The notes under the pieces: generated by a model
The model's input: only the letters and a program-made list of their open reading frames with translations
Told to the model about the DNA's origin: nothing
Databases searched by the model: none
In this document: piece after piece, positions 11,975 to 25,900 of the stretch
How the letters are laid out: the number at the start of each line of letters is the position of its first letter
How positions within the stretch are numbered: position 1 is the first letter of the stretch
Made by a program: the position numbers and the translations under genes
Assembly (NCBI GenBank): GCA_004194705.1
Contig: SADC01001234.1
Coordinates: forward strand, 1 to 64,000
Direction of reading: 5' to 3'
Length of the DNA stretch: 64,000 nucleotides
Source: Ditylenchus dipsaci
Taxonomy: Eukaryota > Nematoda > Chromadorea > Rhabditida > Anguinidae

Positions 11975-12637
11975 AATTTTCGATTAATCGAATCGAATCG
12001 ATAATCGATAATCGAAATTTTCGATTAATCGAATCGAATCGATAATCGATAATCGAAATTTTCGATTAATCGAATCGAATCGATAATCGAAATTTTCGAT
12101 TAATGAATCGAATCGATAATCGAAATTTTCGATTAAATCGAATCGAATCGATAATCGAAATTTTCGATTAATCGAATCGAATCGATAATCGAAATTTTCG
12201 ATTAATCGAATCGAATCGATAATCGATAATCGAAATTTTCGATTAATTGAATCGAATCGATAATCGAAATTTTCGATTAATCGAATCGAATCGATAATCG
12301 ATAATCGAAATTTTCGATTAATTGAATCGAATCGATAATCGAAATTTTCGATTAATCGAATCGAATCGATAATCGATAATCGAAATTTTCGATTAATCGA
12401 ATCGAATCGATAATCGATAATCGAAATTTTCGATTAATCGAATCGAATCGATAATCGATAATCGAAATTTTCGATTAATCGAATCGAATCGATAATCGAA
12501 AATCGAAATTTTCGATTAATTGAATCGAATCGATAATCGAAATTTTCGATTAATCGAATCGAATCGATAATCGAAAATCGAAATTTTCGATTAATCGAAT
12601 CGATAATCGAAATTTTCAATGAATCGAATCGAAAAAC
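11975..12637. repeat. AATCGA-type satellite array, second copy
   Basis: Same array as at the start of the window, directly after the N gap. Unit order is nearly identical, with small indels, which supports a single underlying locus. Confidence 0.95.
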
Positions 12638-13252
12638 CCGAAAATTTTTTGATCCTCTTAACACGCAAAAGGCCGACTGTAACTTTCTGGTGTATAACCC
12701 TAACTTTTCACGCTGAGCACGATGACGCACGAAATTTTCGTGAAAAGGTGTGAGTGGAACGGGTAAAATAGCTCCTAAAAATAGGTCACTTTCACCTACT
12801 CTTAACCACCTGGAATTTGTGCGAAAAATCGGCGGTACTCGCTTAAATTAAAGAAGGACTTAGATGTGTAATATACCAGAACAGAGGGTGTAATCAGGGC
12901 TATCTATTGCTCGCAAACTCGTATCTGAGTGATTTCAATTTACCAGAGCATTTTGGATTTTCTCATTACAAGCCAGTTTTCGAAAACCCTCTATTTTAAT
13001 CATGAAATGGTCTTAGACATGCCTAGACATATGTAAAACACTCGTGTCTTACATATCATTTCGGACTTTGGCTTCCAAAAAATTATTTAAGACTTTTTTG
13101 GCTTTCAAAAATTACTTTAGGCTTGTGTTTTCTGGAAATTATTTCAGACTTTTCTTTTCAGCAATTACTTCAGACTTTGGCTTTTCCATGTGTACACATT
13201 CTCCGTGTGATATAAAAGGCTACCATAAGACCGCAGAAGATTCCATTGATAA

Positions 13253-13405
13253 TGGAATCGAATCGATAATCGAAATTTTCGATTAATCGAATCGAATCGA
13301 TAATCGATAATCGAAATTTTTCGATTAATCGAATCGAATCGATAATCGATAATCGAAATTTTTCGATTAATGAGTGCGATTAATCGATTTCGATTAATCG
13401 AATCG
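13253..13405. repeat. short AATCGA satellite island, second copy
   Basis: Second-copy counterpart of the island at 1281-1433. Confidence 0.9.
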
Positions 13406-13750
13406 ACAACCCTACTTAAAAAGCTCACAGAAGATTCGTTTTAACCTCGTATGATCTCGTGCAAAAATTATATCGTTATTCTGAAAATTACGTTTTGTTC
13501 AGCGCAAAATCTTGACTTTAGGGGATAGGAAAAAAAATTCAGGCCCATTTTCCTTACTAAAAATCGAGAAAAACGACCTTGAAGTTTTAAAGTCAAGTTT
13601 TACCTTGACCTTGAACTTGACCTTGACTTTTGAAAACACTGATCCAGAGTCCCTTTTTGCCACGGCCCAGTTGAAAAACATGATAAGACAGTGGCCTTTT
13701 ATATTGAAAATGACCTTTTTTATTCTCTTTCCCTCCCAATGCCGCCCTTA

Positions 13751-14373
13751 TGGGTCAAATTGAAAACACCCCTCAAAATATGTAAATCCTCCATCAAATT
13801 TCAAATTTACCCCTCAAATTTGCATTTTTAGTAAAATACTGCAATAAATTTTGCGGGAATACGAATTTTATAGTCAAAAAAGACTTGTATCGCTCAGAAT
13901 TCCACCCTGGAGCGGCCAGAAGCCCCTGAAAGTTGGTTTTTTGGGGTTTACTAAAGGAGGGTAAACTTTTAGCGAAAATTCGATTGGCGGATCAGAATTC
14001 CAGTCCGATCGGCTTAATCACTCAGAATTCGGGTTCATGGGTTTTGAGTGGTTTAGCCCATCGGACTGGAATTCTGATCCGCCCAATCGAATTTTCGCAA
14101 AAAGTTTACCCCCCTTTAGTAAACCTAAAAAAACCAATTTTCAGGGGCTTCTGGCCGCTCCAGGGTGGAATTCTGAGCGATCCAAGTCCTTTTTGACTAT
14201 AAAATTGGATTCCGCAAAATTGCAGTATTTCACTAAAAATTCAAATTTGAGGGGGTAAATTTGAAATTGGAAGGGGGATTTATACATTTTGTGCGAAATT
14301 CAAATTTGAGGGGGTAAAAAATAAATTTGAGGGGGGATTTACATATTTTGAGGGGTGTTTTCAATGTGAGCCA
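13751..14373. mobile_element. foldback element, second copy
   Basis: Second-copy counterpart of the element at 1780-2400, with the same inverted arms. Confidence 0.8.
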
Positions 14374-14482
14374 TTTAAATACCACTGATAATATTTCAGT
14401 TACCGCACTATGCTTAAGAATTTTTAAAAAGTGTCTCGCAGTTATTTTTTAAAAATCGCCAGGCATTATAACTGATTTGAAA

Positions 14483-14730
14483 GACTGTACACCGAAATAT
14501 ACGCGCCAATTTGGTACTTGTTCGTTTTGGTACCAAATTTTTTGTGCTGTTATCAAAAATTACTTACCGAAATAACTGCATATTAAAAAATCTCTAACCA
14601 AAATACCGTTTTTTGTGCTGTCACCAAAAAATTTCTTACTAAAAATCTTTTACCGAAACATTTCTCACTAAAAAATTTCGTACCAAAACGACCAAGTACC
14701 AAATTGGCGCGTATATTTCGATATACAGCC
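14483..14730. mobile_element. hAT-type MITE, second copy
   Basis: Same 248-base element with the same ATTTGAAA duplication in the second 12 kb copy. Confidence 0.85.
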
Positions 14731-14755
14731 ATTTGAAAACACTACTTGTAACTTA

Positions 14756-15147
14756 CCGTATTTCCTCTAATAGCTGCCCAGGGCTCTTATTTTTCAATCT
14801 CCCTCTAGGGTGGGCACTTATTAGAGCATGGGCTCTTATTTTTCCACTTCTTCCCAACAAATTTTATTCAAAGTTTCATAACAACATAAGGTGAACAAAC
14901 ATTTAAACAATATGGAACTCCGGGTTAATATCATTCTTAAAATCAATCTCGATGCTGTAAATAAAATAATACACCAAACATCAATGAGAGGAAATACGGA
15001 AATTCTATATCTTTTGCTTCCAAATGAGATTTTAGGGTGGGCACTTATTAGAACATGGGCACTTATATTTAAACCTGCCTCTAAGGTGGGCACTTATTAG
15101 AGCATGGGCCGTTAATAGGTCATGGGCAGCTATTAGAGGAAATACAG
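14756..15147. mobile_element. TA-flanked MITE, second copy
   Basis: Second-copy counterpart of the element at 2784-3175. Confidence 0.8.
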
Positions 15148-16397
15148 TATGTTGTAAAAAGCACTCTCGAACTGTATTTTACCTCAAATTTTTCGATGCG
15201 AAACCGATTTCTAAAGTATGGATTTAGCAAAGAAAGCGATTTTAAAAAGCGCATTTTTTTCTTGGAAACAAGTATTAATAAACTTTTAAGCGTATCTGAA
15301 TTCACTTTCATGTTTTACGGAACCGTGAAAATTAGAAAAATTGTTTTTTAATATTAAGAATGATTCTAGATTGATTTGGTCTAGAATTTGGTATTTATGG
15401 ATCATCTAACCGACCTTTTTTTAAATGCACACAATTTAAAAAAATATTCTCCTTGTGCTTAGGATTAGGACCTACTCCAAAATGATTCTTGAAGTACAAA
15501 AGGATAAGAAAGTCTGTGATTTATTGTTTTTTGTATAATCTACAAGAACTCAAAGTTTGTATGATTAGTCTACTACTTTACTGGTACTAACAACTTTTAA
15601 TTTAATACCTTAGTTTTTATGGCTCAATGGGAGTCGGCTAAGACGTCCGATCTGGCATTGTCAAGCAACGTCGGGTTCGACTTGTAGATGGTTCTATATT
15701 GTGAAAGAATTGTAATCATAAACAACAAATAATTTGAAATTTATTTTGCAATAAAAGATCTGTCCCTCGCGAATTTCAAAACTCGAAATTGCCATTTTCA
15801 TCAATGGCGATGGTTTTTTTCACCAACTTTAGTAAAAAGTGCTCTGTGAAGCGCCATTCCAAGAAATATTAACTTTGAAATTTGGCTTACAAGTATGATT
15901 TGTCACTTTTGAGAATATCTACTATTATAGAATTTTTGGTAACTGCATGTGCATTGGCGTACCTAGGATGGGGCTAGTCGGGCTTTAGCTTTTTCTTACA
16001 TTGAAAAGTTCTCGATTAAAATCAAATGTCCAACTATCGTTCTGACAATGGAGGGACCCTGACTGTGACCGGGGAAGCTTCGATGAAATTTTTTCCTGTG
16101 TATGCTTGTAGAGCGTGCCCAAGCTCCTGAGAAATTCGGCTCCCCAGCTCTGAAGGTATACTAAACCTGGTACATGGATCACTTTAATTTCTAAAAACAC
16201 CTCGATACTAATATCATGGTTTTTTATGGCTGACCCATTGACCATGTGTTATTCATGAAAATTTTGTGGACTTTCAGAGTTGGGGAGCCGAAATTACATG
16301 GTATTCAGGCACGCTATACAAGAATACGCGCATAAAAAATTCATCGAAAAAACGACGGTCACAGTCAGCGTCTCTCCCGTGTAAGATGAAGTAACGC

Positions 16398-16619
16398 CCA
16401 TACTTGCACGGCCGAAAAATCGGCGCCGGGCGCCGACCAGGGCGCCGGTCTTTGTAAAAAACGGCGCCTGGCGCCGGAAATCGGCGCCGGCGACGTCTTT
16501 GTGAAAAATCGGCGCCGGGCGCCGGCACCCGACTACGCAAATTTCGAAACCGGCGCCGCCCCCCAATTTTTTTAAAATTTTCCGGGCGCACACCGGCGCC
16601 GGCGCCCGTGCAAGTATGG
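16398..16619. mobile_element. GC-rich foldback element, second copy
   Basis: Second-copy counterpart of 4426-4647, differing by single-base indels. Confidence 0.75.
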
Positions 16620-16932
16620 TAACCCCACACCTTTTTGTGTCAATTTGCATTAATTGATAAGTCCATTGGCTGAAATTTCTGAAAAATTTCTAAAAAATTA
16701 AAACTTTTCTAACAAACTGCTTTTTGGACTGCTGCACATAATTTTCATGAAAAAAATATACTACGCGTTATAGCATTCCATAAAGTTTTTTCTGTTTCCA
16801 AACTACACCCACCAAATCCCTGCCCAATTAACAAAATTTCACATAAATTTTGCAACGAACAAGTAGCTCTGAAATGTTTTTATTTATAAGCAAATAAAGC
16901 GTGTTTAAAAATAACATATTTTCAATTTTGAC

Positions 16933-19900
16933 ATGGGTATTTACTCCACCACTGATCCTGCTTCTATCCCTCCAGTCGAAAATAATTTCTCGGCTAACTT
17001 TTTCGACTGGAACTATCCCAGTTATTATGGTGTGTATTGCACTGGCGGCAACACTATACCTGGCCAAAAAACTATTTGATTGGCACTATATGTGGCCAAT
17101 ACTTGCTGTATTTATGCATGTACATCCTTCTCTAATGTGATTAGTCGGCCAGCTCTGTTCCAACATGCTTGCTATAAGATTATGTTTATGATAGGCCTGT
17201 GGGTAAGCATTTCTGCTCTATACGCATTTGCTTGGCTGGAAGAAAGATGCGTGTGATTTTTTTTTTGAAATAGTCTCAAAACGTGTTCATTTACACGCTT
17301 CAACTTTTTCGCGGAATTTTTTTCGTCCAGCAACGTTGGGTTCGACTAGTGAACGTTCTATGTTTTGAACAAATTGACAAATTTATTTCTAAAAACATTT
17401 TCTAAAAAATTTTTTTCTAAATTTTCTAAGCGCAAACAAAAAAGTCATTCGGTATTTATTATTGACGAAATGTGTGTGTCGCAGGCACATTCTACATTTC
17501 AAAATGGGTGGTATTTCTTTTTTCCATGAAATACTCTAGAATATAAAATAGACCATAGAATATTTTTTCCGAAAGATTTGAAATGTCCATAGAATACTCG
17601 TTTTTATCCATAGATTTCTCGTTTTTGTCCATAGATTTTTATTTTTGCCCGAAGATTTTCAAGGTGATTCAAATTTTATGGTCAAAAAATGACTTTATCG
17701 CTCGGAATCTCACTCTGGAGTGGCCGAAAGTCGCTGAAAGTTACATTTTGGGAGTTCATCAAGAGCGGAGTAAAATTTTTGCTTTTATTTATCTTACAAT
17801 TTATCTTACAAATTGACACTTTTTTCAAATTAGTGAATAGCCAAATTTCTTGTCTTTCATCTTTGCTTTTGTAGAAAGAACAATTGCCAACTCATATAAT
17901 CTGAAATCAAAAAACGTTCAAATTACACAAAAACCATTTAGCAGGTGGAGGCCGGAATAGCTCTCTAAGGTATTCCATTACATTTTCTAACTTTTTTTTA
18001 TAAGTTCACGATTGTTTTATACAAATACGTAGCCAAGATTCTGGGCTTCATTTTTGCTATCATTAAAACCAAAATTACCATCAAATTAAAGCTAAAATTT
18101 TAAAAACATGAATTAACAAGGAAAAGGCGGCCAATTAAAAAGAAGACGACCGATTTCAATATTTTTATTGGAAACTCAAAAAAGGCGGTCGAAAAAATAA
18201 AAAAAGGTGGCCAATTTCACACATTAGGCGGTGCATTTAAATTTGATCCAACGAGAAATCTGTGGACAAAAATGGGCATTTTATGGATACTCAAATCTAT
18301 GAAAAAGGCGCTACTTGCATATACAAGGCTTCTTAGGGTGCAAATCAAGGGTGCGCCAGAACAAAAAATCATTCGGAACGAATTCGGAACGGAATCAGAT
18401 TTTAAATAATTTCGGAACGGAATTCGGACGGAATCCATTCTTTAAAAATTTCGGAACGGAATCCGGAACGGAATGAGATTTCGAAAATTTTCGGAACGGA
18501 ATTCGGAACGGAACGGAAAAATTTTTCGGAACACTTAAAACGATGGTTAAATTTTTTAACCAAACATTTTTTTTGACGCACGCCGACGGACGAAAATAAC
18601 CATATAGTAATTCTAACACAAAAAATGTGTTAATCCAATGTGCTGTCAAAGAAAAAAGAGAATGTGTGCAAGATTTTGAACTCCAACCATCAGTCGTGAA
18701 AGAGAGGTATTTCGCAGCGTTCATCTTGCATTTGACTTGGATGATCATTATTTCATAGAGCAGAGGCAATTTGTTCCTTGTGTAGAAAGAGCGAGACCTA
18801 AAATCATACAAACAATTTTACATTTGCATTTTTGGAGTTAAAGGCTGACTTTATATTGTAGTTGGGAGCCAAGTAATTGATCACACGCTGAAACCCTGCC
18901 TTCGCCACAGTTGAGAGAGGTGAGGCGTCTACGCAGATCATCTCCATAAACAATTCATCCCATTTTGTTGCTTTAGATCCGCCCTTCTGCCATTGCGCTT
19001 AAAAAATGTTGGTATTGCAACAAAAAGAAAACTAAAATATTTAAGGACTCACAAAATGCTTCGTTGATAGTGAGCACTGACTTATTCTTAGCCTCAGATG
19101 ACGCAGCTGGATTGATCAAGCAGAGCTTTTGTTGTTTGGCATTTTATTCCACCAGAGATTGCTTTCTCTTCTCGGCCTTCTTTTCGACAGCTAAATTCCT
19201 TTCTTTGAGCAGCTCGGCATGGAATTGCTTCAGATGAGATCGCAGAGGTGTTGTGCTTTTGCCAGGCCCTTGATCGATTTCACGACTGCACTTGTTGCAA
19301 ATAGCTATTGACCCGAGTTTCCGAGTGAAGAACTCCCACCAACCAGATTTGTCAGTATTAGCCATTTCTAAAAAGGTAAAACGGCAATTCACGGTTAATT
19401 AATGAAAGTCGGTACAGTAAAAAAAAGAAATCGGAACAAAATTGCAAAAAAAATCGGAACGGAATTCGGAACGGAATCCTATTTAAAAAAATTTCGGAAC
19501 GAAAAAACGTCGGAATATGGCGTTTTCGGAACGGAATTCGGAACGGAACGCAGCCCTGGTGCAAATGGACCAAAAATGGGCCAATTTAGTTTTTAAAAAA
19601 ATGTTGAACATAGTTTTGTGGAATGGGGCCTAGCGCATAAATAAACTCTTTTTTTTTTATTTATGCATCCAGAGTCACTTTTGAGTGTCTAAGGTATGTG
19701 GGTGTGCGCATCTCAACTTCAAGCAACCAAGCCCCCTGCGCCCCCGAAGGGCGCCACTTACGCATCACTCATTCACTTTTTTGAAAAAGCGTTTAGAGAC
19801 TTCTTTTGCCTAGCTCCAGTGACCAAAATTAGAAAACAGGTAAAAAGCAAAACACAAAACGGAAAAAAAACATTTAAAGTGTCCAAAACTCAATTTTTTT

Positions 19901-22900
19901 ATTGACGAGAACTCAAAAATAATGTCGTTTTTGAACTCCTGAGGCAATTTTGAGTCGATATTAGGTTTTTTAAAATACTTTTAAAAAAAGTTGATTTGGG
20001 AAGGGGGGTGTATATGCAAGTAGCGTCAAATATTCTATGGAAAAAAAACAAGTATTCTATGGAAATAAAAGAATGTCAACTTTTCAAAATTCCAAGATAA
20101 GGTAGAGACAGTGTGCTCTAACTAGAGCCTACCGTGGTGGGTCATTCGCTAGTAGCGCTTGAAATTTCTCCAAAAATGCCTTAAAAATTCAAGAGCTACA
20201 GCAAAAAGGCACATCAATTTTTATAACAATTTGAAGCGATTTCGTGATTTTTTGATATTGATGTCAAATACAAAAGTTTTTAAAATTCATGTTTTGTCGA
20301 GCCAAAATTTAAAGTTCTGAAATTAACCAAAACGTATAAATATTGGAACCAGTTGACCCTGTTTCAAAGTGCTACAATCTATTTATTATAGGACAATGTG
20401 GTAGGATTTGTGTTCACATTTCTGGGTGGCATTTTCTCGTTTATGGGTGCCAACTATTGTGACCATAATCAACTACTAAATTTAGTTGGGCATATAGCTC
20501 ATGGTAAGTCATTTTTCATCATAACTATATAACATAACTATTGTTTTCTACCATTTAACCAGTTATCTGGCCCTGTGATGCATTGGGCGTCGAGTTTCGA
20601 CTTTGGTCCCCGTGTTGGTTTTTTTAAATTTTTGTTTTCTCCAAAAGTCTCAAATACCATTCATTTTCACTTTTAAATTATTAACAGCAAAAAAATCGGT
20701 AAATTATTAACAGCAAAAAAATCGGTAAATTATTAACAGCAAAAAAAATCGGTACGAAAATTTCGAGAAAAAAAATTTTTTCTTGGTCTAAGAAATTTCA
20801 AAAAAAAATCTGCTTGGGGGACCAAGGCAGATTTTTTTGGAATTTTCGTACCAAAAAATTTTATTTTGCTGAAAGTGACTTCAAAATGAAAATAGATAGT
20901 TTTCGAAACTTTTGGAGCTAGGAATTTTTTTTGGAAAAGAGGTTCCAAGTTTAAAAGTCGGTACCCAATATAGGGGATAGGGGCAATTACCGATTGGTCA
21001 ATAATAACTAGACAAACCATGTATACCATCAAGGTATACAGTCGGGCAAAACACAAAACGAAAAAAAAACATGACACAGTTTAATCTTTCTTTTAATGAG
21101 GTGAACTTAGTGATATAATTTATTCCCTCGAGAATCTTCAAAGTCACGGATATAAATTGACGTATTTAATAAAAACGCTGATTTTTGTAGTTTATATTGT
21201 GTTTTAGTTATGCAAAATAAATTTAGATCATGCAAGAAAGTGTGAATTTGCAAAAAAAATAAAATGACTGAGAGCTTTTTTAGTCAATTTTGAAGATTTT
21301 GAGTCTAAATGAGTCTTTGTCTCTCAATTACGCAAAAAAAGAAAAATTAACGAAATTTAAAAAAAATATTTTGAAGATTGCCGAAAACCTTAGCAGCAGA
21401 ATTACAAAAATGAAAGTTGAAAAACTTGAAATTTTTTTGCCTGGAATTAGGTAAGATATTTCGTGAAATGTTGAATAATAAAAATGGTAATATGACAGGG
21501 TGTCGATCTCAATTATTTTTCTCAAAAAGACAATCAGGCTTAAAAAAACATTTTATTCTTCTTGAAGATAAAAAAGTCATTTAATCCATTTGACCAGTTA
21601 AATCAATGTACCCCTAAACTGTCTATTTCATTTTATTTTCGATTAATTCACTTATACCTGCATTTTCATTAATAACAAAACAAATAATAGCTTGTTGGAA
21701 AGAGCATGAAAAGAGCTATCAAATAGTGTATGAAATATAAAAAACTGATGAGCAAATGTTGATAAAAAATCCCTTTTAAAAAAAGGCTCGATAATTATCT
21801 AAAACCCAATAATTTGTTTTTAAAGGAGGGGTACATGTACTGTCCGTATCTGGTCCCCTATGGAAATCGTTTTAATTCAAATTAAACAAATTTGAAGGTT
21901 GCTAGTTTGAATTCCTTTGGCTGCACACTTCATTCTTTTCAGTGATTCAGAGACCAAAAATTATCAATTTGTTGATTGGAATCATTTTTAGGATGGATTT
22001 GTTAAAAAATGTGTGAAAACACACTGCTCTTTTGTTGGTGCTGTAATTTGGCTCAAGTAGTTCTGCACTCATACTCTGATGTACTTGTTGTACTTCCAAA
22101 AGCCTTAGGATCATTTCGATACCAAACTCATACATAAAATGTGAAAAAAATAAAGTGTGCAGCCAATGGGATTCGAACCTGCAACCTTCAATAGTGTCTT
22201 GATTCGAATTCAAACGATTTCCATGCAAGACCAGATACAGACAGTAAATGTACCCTGCCTTTCAGTTTTTTGTAGAGACGGAAAACGGAGACCGAGCGAG
22301 ATTTCGAGACGAGATTTCACCTTCAAATTTTGGCCGAGATCGAGATCGAGACTTTTAAGACCGATTGACCGAGATCTCGGTCGAGATCTCGTCAAAAAGC
22401 GAGATTTTAGTAACACTGTAAGAAATACAAAAAATAGAACTAGAAAACTGCGCCAAACCATTTTTCGTTTATTCAATTTTCTATACAGACAACAAACAAC
22501 ATTCATCAATCGATCTCAATAGCAATAGTTGATTTTCGGCAGCGCTCTGTTCCGAAATATCAACATCTCAGCTTTCTCTGGACTCAAGTTGCTTCTTCTG
22601 TAATTGTACACGTCCCTTGCAACGGAGAATATTTCTTCACTCGGCTGGCTTGTAGCTGGAGCTGAAAGATAGCGACGAGCAAGCTTGGCAAGCATGGGCT
22701 AGACGAGTTCATTATCCTAAACAATCTTTTATTAACAAATTTTACAACCATCTTCAAAAACAAAGACGACACCTTCCAGAATAGTAAGGGGTCCTCTTCC
22801 GAACAGATGCACTTTAATTCATTATACGCCCGCATTTCTGTCATCGCCGTGTTAACCGAAGGTGAATTTTGACCGACATCGTCCTCGAACAACTTGCTGT

Positions 22901-25900
22901 GGCGACCAAAGAAAGATTGCTGACGCTTTGGTAATGGCGAGTGAAGTTCTTAAGTTGGCGAGTGAATATGGTATATCAAATGAGCAAGATGACCAAAGAT
23001 AAAGATTTCTCTACCTATTTCTTCCACAATATGAGCTTCCACTTCTTGACTGCATTCATCAGTGATCCACGTTGCGACTTGGGCACGAAATTCAACCTTC
23101 CTTGAAGCAATCCTATCTTTGAAACGCGGATCGAGAAACATTGCCAGCCCATGAACCCTTAAAGGATATAGAATTATATTACCAATTAAAATATTCTTGG
23201 ATAAGATAAAGAGCCCTACTTTTCATTCTCTACATTGAACTTTTCACCCAGAAGACCAAGAATGCTCGCTCGAATTCTCTGTAGCTCTGGATCGATGATA
23301 TCGTAGATGTCCCTAGTCAACGCTCTGGCAATCGGAAATTGTATAGAAATCGGTTCGTCTGCTCGACACATTTGCTTCGACGCAGACTCCAGCGGATCTA
23401 ACAGCTCGACCAACTTCTTGATTGTCGCCCATTCCATCGGCTTGAGATTAAGCTCCATCTTTTCCCATCGCATCAAGTACATCTCAACGGCTTTTTGCTG
23501 ATCAACGATAGATTTACACATGTAGTAAGAAGAATTCCAACGAGTAGGTTCATCCTGTAAAACTTATGCTCTCAAATGGATAGGAAACATCAGATTTTGA
23601 TAATATCACCTGCTTCAAAGTATGCTGAGGAAGACGAGTGTTTTTTGCTCATCCTTAATTCGATCACGGGCCAAAAAGAATGCTTGAAGTGTCCAACGAG
23701 AGAACGGCACCGCTTGAAAACCACCGAAATGTCGATTGACTCGAAGATTGCTTTGTTCACCACCAGATTGAGTTTGTGTGCCCCGCAATCGGCATGCAAA
23801 TATGCCTCAGTTTCGAAAGCCTAAAACATGAGATGTGATACATCGGAAAAATCAAGTGGACTACCTTGCGCATATTAGCACCCTCATCGCGCATGAATAC
23901 GTGGCATTTTTCGAACGGAATTTTCCACTTATCCAGCATCACATTGACCTTCTCACCGATTGTCTCAAAATTGTGGCTTCCGGAAAAGGGTTCAACACAA
24001 AGCACGAACTTGACTCGCTCCCAATGCAAATTTATCCCGTGCACGGTAGGCTAAATCAAAAATGTTAGAACCTTTCCAAATTCGATTAAATCCATTAAAT
24101 AAACCTGATAAATGACTCAGTTGGACCTGACCACAAATCTGACGTGAAAGAAAGCGACGGGCAAAGATTGATAAATTCCTTGATTTTAGCTTTGCACATT
24201 TCGTACATCTTCGGAAGGACCCAATCTGCGTAGTGATGACGACCTATATATATGCAGCAGTCAGATTTATCTTTCCGATGAAAGAAAACAAAATCATACC
24301 CTTCAGACTCTCTCGATCGGATACAGATATAAGCGGCTTGAACGTAGGCTGGTCGACAATGGAAAACGGAAGATTAGCACAGGCGATAAGATGCACGACC
24401 TTTTTGTCCAAAGAAGAGAGTTCACTTAAACAAAATATAAAAACGGTAACCAAAAGTGCAACAAGAGCAGCAAAACAGCATACCCTTCGACAGAATTTTA
24501 ACAAACTTATCCATCACGTTTTTCTCTGACGCTTGTTTGTCCTCTACTTCCTTTAGCTTAGCAGCATATTCAGCGTGCGTTCTAGCATGTACAAACAGTC
24601 CTTTGGTTCCACGATCCGGCATCTTGACTATCTTCCCGCAAGCTGCGCATTTTGCTTCGGTGGCCGACACTTTCAAGAACAGATCGATCTTCCAGATAAG
24701 GCTCATCTGAAACGTGAAAGAGATAAAAACAAGAGTAAAGTAGAAAAAAAATGAAGCCGGAAAAAACCGAGACGATGCAACACAAATTTTCACTCATATT
24801 TCTTAACGAGATTAGACAAAAAACGAGACCGAGATCGAGATTTTTGAAAATGACCGAGCGAGATTCCGAGACGAGATTTCGGGCCAAAATCCGGCCGAGA
24901 CGAGACGAGATCTCGATCGAGATCTCGTCTCGCTTCCGTCTCTAGTTCTTTGTACAACTCATGTACAACCTATCTCATGTAACCTATTGCAGTCATCTGG
25001 ACAGTTTATTGTGCAATGATTGTATTGTTAGCACTGAACAGATGCATTGAGATTCACTCACCCAAATATGCTCAACTGCTTTTCTCTGGCAATCGTGTTT
25101 GGCTGTGGACCATCCCTATATTCTTCTATGGCGCTGCCTACAGCACTTCCACTGATCTACCAGTGATCTACAACTCCGTCTACTCTGTTTTCTTTTTTCA
25201 GATCGACTTTAGAGCTGGAGCACCGACCGTAAATATACAGTTAACACTGCAGATTTGAGTAATTAAAAATTTTAAGGTCCATAATTGGTTGTGTTTTGTG
25301 AACTCTTGCTTTGTCATCACTTTTCTGACTTTGCTCTACACTTTACTGCTTTTTCGTTTAAGGCAACGAGCCAGAATTATTTCTCAAAAGAGTGTTGACG
25401 GCATTTCCGGCGTGCAGAAAAAAGTAAGTACAGGGTGTGCCAAAAAAAACTCGACCACTTATAAAGGAGGGACCCTGACTATCACCTGGGGTGATTTCGA
25501 TGACTCTTTTTTATTCGCATTTTGTAGAGCGTGCCCAAATCCCTCATGAATCTGCCTCTTTGGCTCTGAAAGCTAGCAAAATTTTGGGAATGACTCATGG
25601 CTAGGATTGGCCAATGAGCATATGCCCGGCATAGAAAAAAGAAGAAAAAGAGTTGCACAGAAAAGAAATACAACCCGAAGGGACCCCTGAAAATATGATT
25701 TAGCTTCAAAATATCCCCCGGGCATATGCCCGCAAAAATACAGAAAAAAATACACTGCGAAGGGTGTATTTTGACTAAAGTTGACGTGTGGGCATGCCGG
25801 GCATACGCCCGGGGCATATGCCCATGGGCATATTCCTGGCATCTACTCATACGATATTTTTGGTTAAATTTCACCCTTCGCGGTGTATTTCTTTTCTGTG

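Larger units (their letters stand above)
18308..20025. mobile_element. poly-G foldback element, second copy
   Basis: Second-copy counterpart of 6348-8065, with the same nested hAT. Confidence 0.65.
11975..23918. repeat. second copy of the ~12 kb segment
   Basis: Counterpart of positions 1-11957. Beyond 23918 the sequence continues smoothly into the rest of the hAT transposon and the Srt gene, so this copy is the better representation of the locus. Confidence 0.9.
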
